From Planctomycetota bacterium (GTDB lineage Bacteria; Planctomycetota; Planctomycetia; Pirellulales; Lacipirellulaceae): a stretch of DNA of 12,582 nt. The stretch covers positions 1 to 12,582 of the forward strand of contig JAJRUA010000177.1 of NCBI GenBank assembly GCA_024278035.1. Direction: 5' to 3'. The position numbers were made by a program, and so were the translations under genes. Shown piece by piece: positions 1 through 7,144 of this stretch; the first letter of the stretch is position 1, and each line of letters opens with the position of its first letter. Under the pieces are notes generated by a model, which was given only the letters and a program-made list of their open reading frames with translations, had not been told where the DNA came from and did no database searches.

Positions 1-40
1 AAAACCCCTCCCCTAGCCCCTCCCCTAAAAAGGGGAGGGG
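1..40 (-). terminator. G-rich inverted repeat, possible terminator of the ccsBA transcript
   Basis: The plus strand has CCCCTCCCC twice (5-13 and 17-25) followed by GGGGAGGGG (32-40), so either left copy can pair with the right arm in a 9-bp stem. On the minus strand, the direction of ccsBA transcription, the distal pairing is followed by a T run (positions 4 to 1) that is cut by the window edge, which resembles an intrinsic terminator. The same strand has four G4 runs spaced 1, 3 and 1 nt, so a G-quadruplex is an alternative fold. It could also be a dispersed intergenic repeat; termination is inferred. Confidence 0.5.
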
Positions 41-73
41 GAACTCATTGGCAAAGCTTATATAAGGTTCAGC

Positions 74-95
74 CCGCCACGCTAACGCTAGGCGG
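74..95 (-). repeat. Short hairpin overlapping the ccsBA stop codon
   Basis: CCGCC (74-78) and GGCGG (91-95) form a 5-bp GC stem around a 12-nt loop made of two ACGCTA direct repeats. The TAG stop of ccsBA (88-90) lies in the loop. It may protect the 3' end or be the edge of an intergenic repeat; no T run follows directly. Confidence 0.35.
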
Positions 96-3000
96 CGGTC
101 TCGGCAACGGGTCTTTGCTTCAGGGGCAAGCACCCCAGGGCAATCACGGCCAATTGGCTCACGACGAATGCTAGCAGCCAAGTGGTCGTGCTGCTTTCGT
201 TGGCTCCGTAGGCGTGGAGGCCGACTCCCAGTTCGTTCACGCCGAACCAGCTCCAAGTGGTGACGATATTGCCCCCGACCACCAAAGTCGCCAAACCGAC
301 GGGCCCCACCAGCTTGCCCCAACGGGCGTGGAGCACCAGGGCGTTCCAGAGCACAATGATGAGGGCCCCATTTTCCTTAGGATCCCACCCCCAGAAGCGG
401 CCCCATGAGTCGTCGGCCCACAAGCCGCCCAGCACCGTGCCGATGAAGCTGAAGAAAAGGGCGAAGCAGAGCGTGCCGTAAACCATTTTCATCAACTGGT
501 CGGCCCCCTGCTTGTCGAGGCGCGCACGCCCGCCCCAAAGCCTTGGCAAATGGACTGCAAACAGATAATAAATCGCCAAGAACCCGGCAAGGAACGTCGT
601 CGAGTACCCCAGCGTGATGCAGACGACATGCGTGGCAAGCCAAAACTGTGTGTCAAGCACCGCCTGCAAAACGGTAAACGTATCGCCATCAAGCGAAAGG
701 AAGTGGGCGATCACAAGTGAAGCAAACCCAATGACCGACGCCACTGCGTTCCCCACGCCCAGTTTGTAAATCGCCTCAAACGCCAAGCCAAACAGAACGG
801 CGGCCCAGCCGATAAAGACCGCCGACGAGTAGAGATTGGTCACCGGCGGACGCCCCGAGATGTAGATTCGAGCAACCAGCGCAAACGTATGCACGAGCAG
901 CGTCACCACGACTATCGCCGTCGCGCTCCGGGCCAGCGGCCGCGTCCATCCGCTGGTCGAGTAGCCGAGCCACGAGGCGGCTGTTAACAGGAAGGCGATC
1001 AAGTAAGTCGCCGCACAGTAGTAAAACGGGCTAAAACGATTGAAGAATTGCTCGAAGCTAATTTTGGTTGCGTTGAGACGCTCCGACGCCGCCAAGCCAT
1101 CTGGCGTTGGGCTCGACTCCAAACGGGCTTCGTACTGCGAAGCCGCCTCCTCCAACTTGGCAACCTGGGCGTTGAACGCTGCCGCATCGTTCTTGGCATA
1201 GGCACCCACAAGGCCGGAAAGGGCCGCTGTCGCGGGATTCGTCTCGCTGCCATTCACACGTTGGAACAGATCCTCCAGTTCCGCTTCGTAGAGGGTCTGC
1301 CATTCGTTGCTATCGGAATCTGCCCCTTCCCCATCAGCCCTGGGTGGAACCGACTTCGGCGCCCCCGAACCGGCCAGCATCTGGGCCCGTTGCTTGGCTA
1401 GGCCTACCTGCATCTGAATCTTTTCCGGATCGGTCCCAATTTGTGGCGAGCCGTAGGCAACTTTCAGCAGGATATAAGCGCTAAGCTTCTGCCCGAGTTC
1501 GCTGAACTTTTTCTGGACGATCGTCCGTTGCGACTCGGGCGTCATCGAAGCGAGCCGCAACTGTTCGTCGAGCTTCGCCCGATGCGTTTCGTCGCCCAAC
1601 ACCTCGGCACGAGTATAACGAAACGAGCCGGGGCGTACCTCAAGGCCGAGCGATTCCAAAACCTCCAGGTTCTCAATACGGAAGACGCGGTGATTGCTCG
1701 CCTCGGGTCGATCGGCAATCAGGTCCAACAGCCACTGGGCTGCCGAGATTTTGCGCCCCCCCTCCCCTGCCGGCAGAACCTCTTGCCTAGCGGAAAGGAA
1801 CTGGAGCGTGTTGCGAGCCAGTGTGTCGATCGGCTTGATCCGTCCACCGTGGGCGATCGGCAGTGCGGCAAACCGATCCACCATAAAACCACCCGGTGGG
1901 TTCTTTGCCGGTTTGGCTTTGCTGAGCAGATAGCCCCCGCAGAGGAAGGCCGCCAGCACGGGTGCCCAAACCAACGGCGAACGCCATTCGATCCGCTGAC
2001 GAACGCCCGGTTGCAGAGTCGAAGCCGCCTTTCTCGCCTGATCGGCCCGTCGCCTCGTGAATCGTGTTAGCACCACACCAAAGTGGGCGAGCATCCCCAG
2101 ACCGACCAACATGCAGCTCACGTAGGGAATCATCCATCCGCCGTTGGTCACGACTTGCAGCGTGGTGGTTCTTTCCGTTCCCTTATCAAAACTCGCTTGA
2201 TAGATCGTGTCGCCAGCGTAACGGAGTGGGTTGTTCATCCAGACCCGCACCTCTCGATCCACCCCTTGCGAAGGGTCGCGCAGAATCAAATCAGACGAGT
2301 AGTTCTTCGCCATTTGCGTGCCGACGTAGCGATCAAAGCGAAAATCATTGAGCGTAAGTGAGTAGGGCTTGTAAGTCCGTCTGAATCGTAAGTCGAGGTT
2401 GTAGGTCTTTTCCCCCACTGTGACCGACTGGGGGACCGCACTATCGCCGCCAGCGTCTCCTGGCGCCAAAAACAAAGTGGAAACAAGCCACACGCCGAGC
2501 GATTCGCCCATCTCTGAATCCAACACTTCAACGTAAGCCGAGGGCATGTTGACCCCCTGATCGGCAACGCCAACCACCGACTGCGCTGGCAGAGCGACTC
2601 GACTGAGGCCGATTCCCTGGTTCGCAAGATTCTTCGCAACCCTTGCCACTTCTCCAAGGCGTGAGTTGATATCGAAACGCACCACACGCAAATCGAACGG
2701 CAAGTCGGGGTGAGAGAGAATTTCACCACGGGCCGCGTGCTGGGCAAGCAAGGATTCAGGAAGAACCGTTTCACGTAAATCTTCTCCGGCAGCCGTCGTA
2801 ATCGCCAGTTCGGTGCTACGAATATCGTAGGTGTGAGAGACCGTCTGTCCCTCGGTAATTTGCATTTGTGCCTCCTTGGCCGTGAGTCCGGTAAGGAGCT
2901 CGCCGAACATGAGGAGGCCAATCCCGCCGTGCAGCAACACAATGCCGGCCCGTTTGCCGAACGCTAGCCCGCAGCCCCACAGCAACACTGCCGCCGCTCC

Positions 3001-3702
3001 TCCTCCCTTGGATAGCTGCCATAAGATGCGTAGCCCCGCGTCACTAATGCGTGCTTCGGGATAAGAGAACAGCCCAACAGCCAGCACCAGTAGCAGGCCA
3101 ATCGGTATCGAAGCGAGCGACCATTCGGCGGAGCGCATTTTGCCGTAGTTTTGTACGGCCCAATAAGCCCCACCGAGTGCCAAAAGTGCCACCGCTGCCC
3201 TGAGGCTTTGCCACAATCCCTCGCAAAACTGGGGCGAGAGCTGGCTCTCTAGCGTACCGTCCATGCCGCTGTAAACGACCCCGACCACAGCGGCAATGCC
3301 CAGGGCAATCACCATCAGGCCACGAGCCAGCCGCGTCCCCTTGGCCGACACCTTAAAACGAATTGAGTGGGCTGCCAGCAAGTTGATTGCCATCAGCGTG
3401 CCAATCAGCGTGCCACCAGGAAACCAAAATCCCCCGCCAATCGGTTGGGCTTCGTTCCGAGTGAACATCTCCGCCAATCGGAAGAATGCCTGGAACTCAA
3501 CCCAAGCGAACCAGACCCGGAAATACGACTTTTCTACAACAAACCAAATGTCGTGATCCACCTGGGCCAGCGTGCCAACAAACACGAGGAAGATCGCCAT
3601 CGCGAACAGCACGACCGTCAAACGCAAAGAGGCAAACGACTTGAGCACCGAGCGCCACGGCGTTGGGTCACGATCGAGCGAAGGGGGCGTGTCAGCGTTC
3701 AC
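88..3702 (-). CDS. ccsBA: Fused ResB-CcsA (CcsBA) cytochrome c synthetase, system II
   Basis: This integral membrane protein moves heme across the membrane and attaches it to CXXCH motifs of apocytochromes c. The N-terminal ResB part (about 20-545) begins with a membrane segment typical of the family (LKSFASLRLTVVLFAMAIF) and has a further NLLAAH segment with His112. The C-terminal CcsA part (about 890-1195) carries the WWD heme-handling motif WADDSWGRFWGWDPKENG (1095-1112), and His1025, His1125 and His1163 sit where CcsA heme ligands are expected. Between them, after a membrane segment near 575-593, lies a soluble stretch of about 290 residues that starts with HGGRIKPIDTLARN (618-631). At 1204 residues it is longer than the roughly 900-1000 of epsilonproteobacterial CcsBA. 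The start is GTG (3702-3700): the next in-frame Met is inside the first membrane helix. No Shine-Dalgarno site is visible. It is last of four minus-strand genes, 62 bp after the lipoprotein gene. The CcdA and ResA partners are not in the window. Confidence 0.93.
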   Translation of the reverse strand: MNADTPPSLDRDPTPWRSVLKSFASLRLTVVLFAMAIFLVFVGTLAQVDHDIWFVVEKSYFRVWFAWVEFQAFFRLAEMFTRNEAQPIGGGFWFPGGTLIGTLMAINLLAAHSIRFKVSAKGTRLARGLMVIALGIAAVVGVVYSGMDGTLESQLSPQFCEGLWQSLRAAVALLALGGAYWAVQNYGKMRSAEWSLASIPIGLLLVLAVGLFSYPEARISDAGLRILWQLSKGGGAAAVLLWGCGLAFGKRAGIVLLHGGIGLLMFGELLTGLTAKEAQMQITEGQTVSHTYDIRSTELAITTAAGEDLRETVLPESLLAQHAARGEILSHPDLPFDLRVVRFDINSRLGEVARVAKNLANQGIGLSRVALPAQSVVGVADQGVNMPSAYVEVLDSEMGESLGVWLVSTLFLAPGDAGGDSAVPQSVTVGEKTYNLDLRFRRTYKPYSLTLNDFRFDRYVGTQMAKNYSSDLILRDPSQGVDREVRVWMNNPLRYAGDTIYQASFDKGTERTTTLQVVTNGGWMIPYVSCMLVGLGMLAHFGVVLTRFTRRRADQARKAASTLQPGVRQRIEWRSPLVWAPVLAAFLCGGYLLSKAKPAKNPPGGFMVDRFAALPIAHGGRIKPIDTLARNTLQFLSARQEVLPAGEGGRKISAAQWLLDLIADRPEASNHRVFRIENLEVLESLGLEVRPGSFRYTRAEVLGDETHRAKLDEQLRLASMTPESQRTIVQKKFSELGQKLSAYILLKVAYGSPQIGTDPEKIQMQVGLAKQRAQMLAGSGAPKSVPPRADGEGADSDSNEWQTLYEAELEDLFQRVNGSETNPATAALSGLVGAYAKNDAAAFNAQVAKLEEAASQYEARLESSPTPDGLAASERLNATKISFEQFFNRFSPFYYCAATYLIAFLLTAASWLGYSTSGWTRPLARSATAIVVVTLLVHTFALVARIYISGRPPVTNLYSSAVFIGWAAVLFGLAFEAIYKLGVGNAVASVIGFASLVIAHFLSLDGDTFTVLQAVLDTQFWLATHVVCITLGYSTTFLAGFLAIYYLFAVHLPRLWGGRARLDKQGADQLMKMVYGTLCFALFFSFIGTVLGGLWADDSWGRFWGWDPKENGALIIVLWNALVLHARWGKLVGPVGLATLVVGGNIVTTWSWFGVNELGVGLHAYGANESSTTTWLLAFVVSQLAVIALGCLPLKQRPVAETAA

Positions 3703-3764
3703 AACAGTTTTTTTCTAAGCAAAGAGAAATGTCTATAGAGAGCCTTTTCCTGTCTCTGTCGCTC

Positions 3765-4913
3765 CTATTGCTGGATTTGCATGGAAGCGAGCCACGCCTT
3801 GAATGCTTCTCCTTGGGCTTCGACTGCTTCGTTCGGCCCCCGCAGCTTGAAGAACCAAACACGCTCGCCCCGGGTGGTCATAGCCGCATGGGTTGTTTCG
3901 CTATCGCCTACTAATTCGGCGTAGGTTGCCGTGCCACCGGAAAGAGGCATTTCGCTCGATTCTCTGGCAAGCTCCTCAGCCGTCGTGGGTTCAAGCCCTA
4001 TCTCACGACGCCAACGGTTGATGTTTGCCAGGGGGTCGGCCATCGCGGGGGCCGTCGCAGGGAACGCGAACGCTGTTACTTCTGCTCCGTCTGGAGTGGC
4101 AAACGAAGCTTTGCGCATCGAGCTGCCCAGTTTCTCTGTCCAGCCTTCGGGCGTTTCGTACTTGAGCTCGGTCGAAGTAGGCAAAGAGAGAACCGGTGCA
4201 ACGGGTTTCGCGGGGGCCGGTTTTTGTGCGAAGGGGGCATTCGCAAAGGGAGCGTTTGCAGAGGGAGCCATGCCACCCGATGCGTACCAACCGGTCTCGT
4301 CCATCAGAGTGGCTCCTTCCGCAGCAGTGAGCGGCGTAGTCACTTCCGATAAGCCATCGGCTGCTACCGGCTCACGGCCCAATTGCTTCCGCCACCGGTT
4401 CACATTGGAAAGCACTTGCGCCGGCCACTCGCCGACGAGAGGCAAACCGATCACGCTCAACTCAATCCCCGCCGGCCCCCCCTCGGCGGGAACAACAAGC
4501 GTTGCCAGACGCATCTGGCTTGCTGGCTTCTCCGTCCATCCTTCGGGCAATTCCCACACCGGCTTGCCTTTTTCCAGACGCACCGATTGCAAAAACTCCT
4601 CCAACGGCGGCTTGGCCGAGGCAATCGCTTCGATGGGGGCCACCACCTTGAGGAACCAGACTTGCTCATCCCCCTTGAGAATGGCTGCCAACATGCGGTG
4701 TGTTGGCTCGCCACGTTCCGCGGCAGGAACGGCGGGCTTGGTAGACGAACCGGCTGCCGACGTCGTTTTTGACACCAACTTCGACTCGGGCAAAATCTTC
4801 ACGATACGAGTGGTGACCTCGTCCGCAGGGCGACACCCGCACGACGCGACGAAAAGACCGACTAGCGAAAGACAAAGGAGCGGCAAACGCTCGACTGATA
4901 TTGGATAGTTCAT
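3765..4913 (-). CDS. Lipoprotein with two mirrored module pairs, function unknown
   Basis: This 382-residue protein starts with a lipoprotein signal: a hydrophobic stretch ends in the lipobox VASC, making Cys25 the likely lipidated residue. Two module types occur twice. Module A (71-113 and 341-380) shares a core of the type VWFxKxxxPxEA followed by an F-x(2)-[FW]-L-x-S helix. Module B (119-207 and 252-337) shares PEGWTEK, SxMRxA and NRWR[KR][EQ][IL]G. The order is A-B-linker-B-A, and the linker (about 208-250) is rich in Ala and Pro with an ANAPF repeat. I know similar architectures from planctomycete proteins of unknown function, but can name no activity. It lies 62 bp before ccsBA and 87 bp after the HTH-protein gene, so a role at the cell envelope linked to cytochrome assembly is possible but only inferred from position. 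The ATG at 4913 gives a full signal peptide. A 6-bp inverted repeat spans that start. Confidence 0.85.
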   Translation of the reverse strand: MNYPISVERLPLLCLSLVGLFVASCGCRPADEVTTRIVKILPESKLVSKTTSAAGSSTKPAVPAAERGEPTHRMLAAILKGDEQVWFLKVVAPIEAIASAKPPLEEFLQSVRLEKGKPVWELPEGWTEKPASQMRLATLVVPAEGGPAGIELSVIGLPLVGEWPAQVLSNVNRWRKQLGREPVAADGLSEVTTPLTAAEGATLMDETGWYASGGMAPSANAPFANAPFAQKPAPAKPVAPVLSLPTSTELKYETPEGWTEKLGSSMRKASFATPDGAEVTAFAFPATAPAMADPLANINRWRREIGLEPTTAEELARESSEMPLSGGTATYAELVGDSETTHAAMTTRGERVWFFKLRGPNEAVEAQGEAFKAWLASMQIQQ

Positions 4914-4917
4914 CCAA
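4901..4917 (-). promoter_or_regulatory. Small hairpin across the lipoprotein start codon
   Basis: TTGGAT (4901-4906) and ATCCAA (4912-4917) are a perfect 6-bp inverted repeat with a 5-nt loop, and the ATG (4913-4911) lies inside. In the mRNA this could mask the start and modulate translation. A stem this short and AT-rich can arise by chance. Confidence 0.25.
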
Positions 4918-4930
4918 GCCAGTATACGTG

Positions 4931-4972
4931 GGCCTCCCCGGCGAGGCCTAGGTGGCTGCGGCGTCTTGCCGC
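4931..4972. repeat. Two adjacent GC-rich hairpins between minus-strand genes
   Basis: GGCCTC (4931-4936) pairs with GAGGCC (4943-4948) over a 6-nt loop, and GCGGC (4958-4962) pairs with GCCGC (4968-4972) over a 5-nt loop. Both sit in the 87-bp gap between the HTH-protein stop (5001) and the lipoprotein start (4913). No T run follows either hairpin on the minus strand, so they are not classical terminators. They could uncouple expression of the two genes, act as an mRNA processing site, or be REP-like intergenic repeats. Confidence 0.5.
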
Positions 4973-5000
4973 GGTCGGGGACGACGCGGGGCTCTCTCCA

Positions 5001-6464
5001 CTAACCGCCGAAGAGGCCGAGAATGCCGTCCATGATCGCACTGTTGACCGAGTAGGGCTCGCTCCACGACCACATGCTGTTGATGAGGTCCAGCGCCATG
5101 ATGCCACACAAGGTCATGGTCAACAGGCTACAGCCGAGCAAAATCATAATCCCCGTCGGAAAGGTCGTGTCTGCTGTGGCAACCACCGATGCGCCCGCTG
5201 CTGCCACGCCGACCCCTGCGGCTCCAATGGCCGAGGCCCCCGCCATGCCCAGATCGCCGCCCAATTGGCTCGCTTCACTAAAACTAAACGCATCTTCCTC
5301 TTCGTCCTCTTCTTCCCCCTCAGGAATGAAGGCAACCACCTCGTCTTCCTCTTCAAGATCGTCCAGGTCCGCTAGCGAACCGCCCCCTGCCTCATCGTCC
5401 TCGACGGGCGTTAGCAAGAGATCTTCCGCCGGGGCAGAAGAAGCCTCGTCCGTTAAAGGGGCTGAAATGGCACTCGCCGCGGAGAGGGCAGCCAAGTCGA
5501 GTGCCGAGCCCAGCGCTGAGCCTCCCAAGTCGAGCGGCACTTCGTCCAGAGCGATGCCACTATCAGAAGGATTCAGGTTAATACCACTGTCGGAAGACGA
5601 CAGCGAAAAATCGTCGGAGCCGCCAAGCACCATGTCGTCCTGTTCGTCTTCGCCAAGCTGAATCGTATCAAGCCCCGAAAGACCCGCTACACTGCCCGGC
5701 GAAATCTCGCCTGTCTTCGACCCGCCACCTGCATCGGCTGGGTCCGATCCTGAGATGACCGACGCGTCGCTCGCTTCGAGATCAAGCTCAAACTCATCGT
5801 CCAGCGTCAGATCACTCGAACCGGCGGCAGGCTCTTGTTTCGCAGCGGCCTCTGCCGCAGCGACCTGGGCTGCGGCAACATCCTGGGCACCCAGAATTCG
5901 GCTCGACTCGGCTTCAAGATCAAGTTCCAATTCCTCCACATCGTCAAACGAAGCCACCGGTTGGGGCTCCTCCTTAGCACCGACCGCTGAGGAACTACCC
6001 GCTAGTTCTAAATCGTCCTCCAACGACAATTCACTACGGCCAATGATCGTGCTGGGAGAACCGGTGAGGCCCCCTTCGAGTTCTCCTTCGGTCAGCAGGA
6101 TCGACTCGGCATCGTCTCCTTCGCCCAGAGGTTCGACGCCCAACACCAAGTCTTCGTCCACGGAGACTTCTTCGGTACTCGTATCGTCGAGCCCCAGATC
6201 AAGCGACTCTAATTCAAGCGAGCTTTCGGCAGAGAGCCCCATGCCAATGTCTTCGGCGACATCTTCTGCCGGTTCTGCCGGAGCCTCTTCTTCGACGGCC
6301 TCTTTTTCAACTTGGTAACTATCAATTTCTTCGGTCCGAAATTTCCAGCTCGCTCCGTCGCGGTACGCGCGAAGGTCACCCTTCTCACGAATTCCGTTGA
6401 GTCGCTCTTTGGAGATACCGAGTTGCTCGGCTGCGTCGTCAAGGCTGATGAATTTCGTCGCCAT
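5001..6464 (-). CDS. HTH (excisionase/MerR-like) protein with acidic middle and C-terminal membrane segment
   Basis: Residues 6-50 (ISLDDAAEQLGISKERL onward to the segment before EEIDSYQ) have the winged-helix form of the excisionase-type HTH_17 domain. They are followed by about 340 residues of very acidic, Ser- and Ala-rich, low-complexity sequence with loose repeats such as LELDLEA, FELDLEA and a doubled SDSGI motif, probably disordered. Near the C terminus are a weakly hydrophobic Gly/Ala stretch (about 407-427) and a clear membrane helix (about 437-461), then a short amphipathic tail. The architecture suggests a DNA-binding domain tethered to the membrane by a flexible acidic linker, or an HTH fold reused for protein contact. 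I recognise the type from planctomycete genomes but know no function. The ATG at 6464 places the HTH at the very N terminus; no good Shine-Dalgarno site is seen. It is 63 bp after the small exported-protein gene. A 10-bp palindrome upstream (6499-6508) could be a binding site. Confidence 0.85.
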   Translation of the reverse strand: MATKFISLDDAAEQLGISKERLNGIREKGDLRAYRDGASWKFRTEEIDSYQVEKEAVEEEAPAEPAEDVAEDIGMGLSAESSLELESLDLGLDDTSTEEVSVDEDLVLGVEPLGEGDDAESILLTEGELEGGLTGSPSTIIGRSELSLEDDLELAGSSSAVGAKEEPQPVASFDDVEELELDLEAESSRILGAQDVAAAQVAAAEAAAKQEPAAGSSDLTLDDEFELDLEASDASVISGSDPADAGGGSKTGEISPGSVAGLSGLDTIQLGEDEQDDMVLGGSDDFSLSSSDSGINLNPSDSGIALDEVPLDLGGSALGSALDLAALSAASAISAPLTDEASSAPAEDLLLTPVEDDEAGGGSLADLDDLEEEDEVVAFIPEGEEEDEEEDAFSFSEASQLGGDLGMAGASAIGAAGVGVAAAGASVVATADTTFPTGIMILLGCSLLTMTLCGIMALDLINSMWSWSEPYSVNSAIMDGILGLFGG

Positions 6465-6498
6465 CGCAGAAATCGATCCGTTAGGTTTTCAGTTCTTG

Positions 6499-6508
6499 TC
6501 GCTAGCGA
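6499..6508. promoter_or_regulatory. 10-bp perfect palindrome upstream of the HTH-protein gene
   Basis: TCGCTAGCGA reads the same on both strands and lies 35-44 bp upstream of the HTH-protein start, in the 63-bp gap after the exported-protein gene. Location and symmetry fit an operator, possibly autoregulatory. There is no second copy in the gap and no experimental support. Confidence 0.3.
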
Positions 6509-6527
6509 TACGAGATAACTCTTGCGT

Positions 6528-6956
6528 TTAACGCTGTGAGTCTCGGAGATCGCTCGGCAACGGTTGGTTGGTATTGAATTCTTCAAGTCGCAAGTCCCAG
6601 GAGACTTGCCGGACACTCTTTAGGTTAATCTGCCCGGTGCTAGAATCGATCATGTAAACCGCCAGCACACCCCGGACCGCGTCAAACACGAACGCTGTGT
6701 AGTGACCTTGCGGGTTAGGCAGGATTTGACAGGTAACGCCGCTCTTGGCTCTGTTTTGCGGCAATTCGGCAGTTGCCCCGGGAGTCACTCCCCCAAATGC
6801 CGGCATTTCAGCCAGTGGCGACTTGACCCCAGGGGTTTCTCCCGAGGCGGATCCCAAGGCGGAGACGGTTCCTAGAACCGCCACCAAAAAAAAAGCTAAC
6901 CCCATTCTACTAAATACTTTACGGATCAAATCCACTACGTTTCTTGATGCGTCCAT
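6528..6956 (-). CDS. Small exported protein, function unknown
   Basis: This 142-residue protein has an N-terminal signal: a short positive region (SRNVVDLIRKVFSR) and a hydrophobic core (about 19-35, MGLAFFLVAVLGTVSALG). A Pro/Gly-rich stretch follows, and then a compact C-terminal region with FVFDAVRGVLAVYMIDSS and INLKSVRQVSWDLRLEEFN. That end (VYxI-x(n)-LKSVRxxxWDLxxEEFN) resembles small planctomycete proteins of unknown function; I can assign no activity. The start at 6956 is backed by AAGGAG (6970-6965) 8 nt upstream, the only clear Shine-Dalgarno site among the genes here, which favours it over the internal Met19. It is first of the four minus-strand genes, 63 bp before the HTH-protein gene, and is divergent from hisN. 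Confidence 0.8.
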   Translation of the reverse strand: MDASRNVVDLIRKVFSRMGLAFFLVAVLGTVSALGSASGETPGVKSPLAEMPAFGGVTPGATAELPQNRAKSGVTCQILPNPQGHYTAFVFDAVRGVLAVYMIDSSTGQINLKSVRQVSWDLRLEEFNTNQPLPSDLRDSQR

Positions 6957-6964
6957 TGCTACTG

Positions 6965-6970
6965 CTCCTT
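6965..6970 (-). promoter_or_regulatory. Ribosome binding site of the small exported-protein gene
   Basis: AAGGAG on the minus strand stands 8 nt before the ATG at 6956. It decides the start in favour of 6956. The other genes in the window lack a comparable site. Confidence 0.65.
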
Positions 6971-7011
6971 GGCTAATCGATCCGTCTTTACCGTCTTAAT
7001 CATGTCAGCTT

Positions 7012-7032
7012 ACCAATTCTAAGTGAATTGGT
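7012..7032. promoter_or_regulatory. 8-bp dyad in the divergent intergenic region
   Basis: ACCAATTC (7012-7019) and GAATTGGT (7025-7032) form a perfect inverted repeat around TAAGT, near the left third of the 188-bp divergent gap (6957-7144). A divergent gap must hold promoters for both sides, so an operator is plausible. No T run follows on either strand, which speaks against a terminator. The rest of the gap shows no further clear signal. Confidence 0.4.
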
Positions 7033-7144
7033 TTGGCAATCAAGCTAAATCGCGGAGTTCGGGCCCTGCTCACGGTTTCCAGATGAGCGATTCACGGCTA
7101 TTCTGCCCAATTCAACACCCAATCGCCCGAATCGATGACCAACC

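Noticed and set aside
950..960. CcsA GHxP-type histidine replaced by Arg in SGRPPVTNLY as a sign of lost function
   Set aside because: The likely heme ligands His1025, His1125 and His1163 and the WWD motif are all present, and the change looks like a subgroup feature rather than damage. (Coordinates here are protein residues.)
1441..2070. 209-codon open frame on the plus strand
   Set aside because: Antisense to the middle of ccsBA, no recognisable motif, no start signal.
2286..2942. 218-codon minus-strand frame inside ccsBA
   Set aside because: It is a shifted frame of the same strand; the ResB frame is intact across it.
3931..4908. 325-codon open frame on the plus strand
   Set aside because: It is antisense to the lipoprotein gene along its whole length, resembles no family, and the minus-strand product has a clear lipobox and repeated modules.
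5074..6318. Two plus-strand open frames (5074-5661 and 5755-6318) giving Ser-rich proteins
   Set aside because: They mirror the Glu/Asp-rich coding strand of the HTH protein; low-complexity antisense frames stay open by composition.
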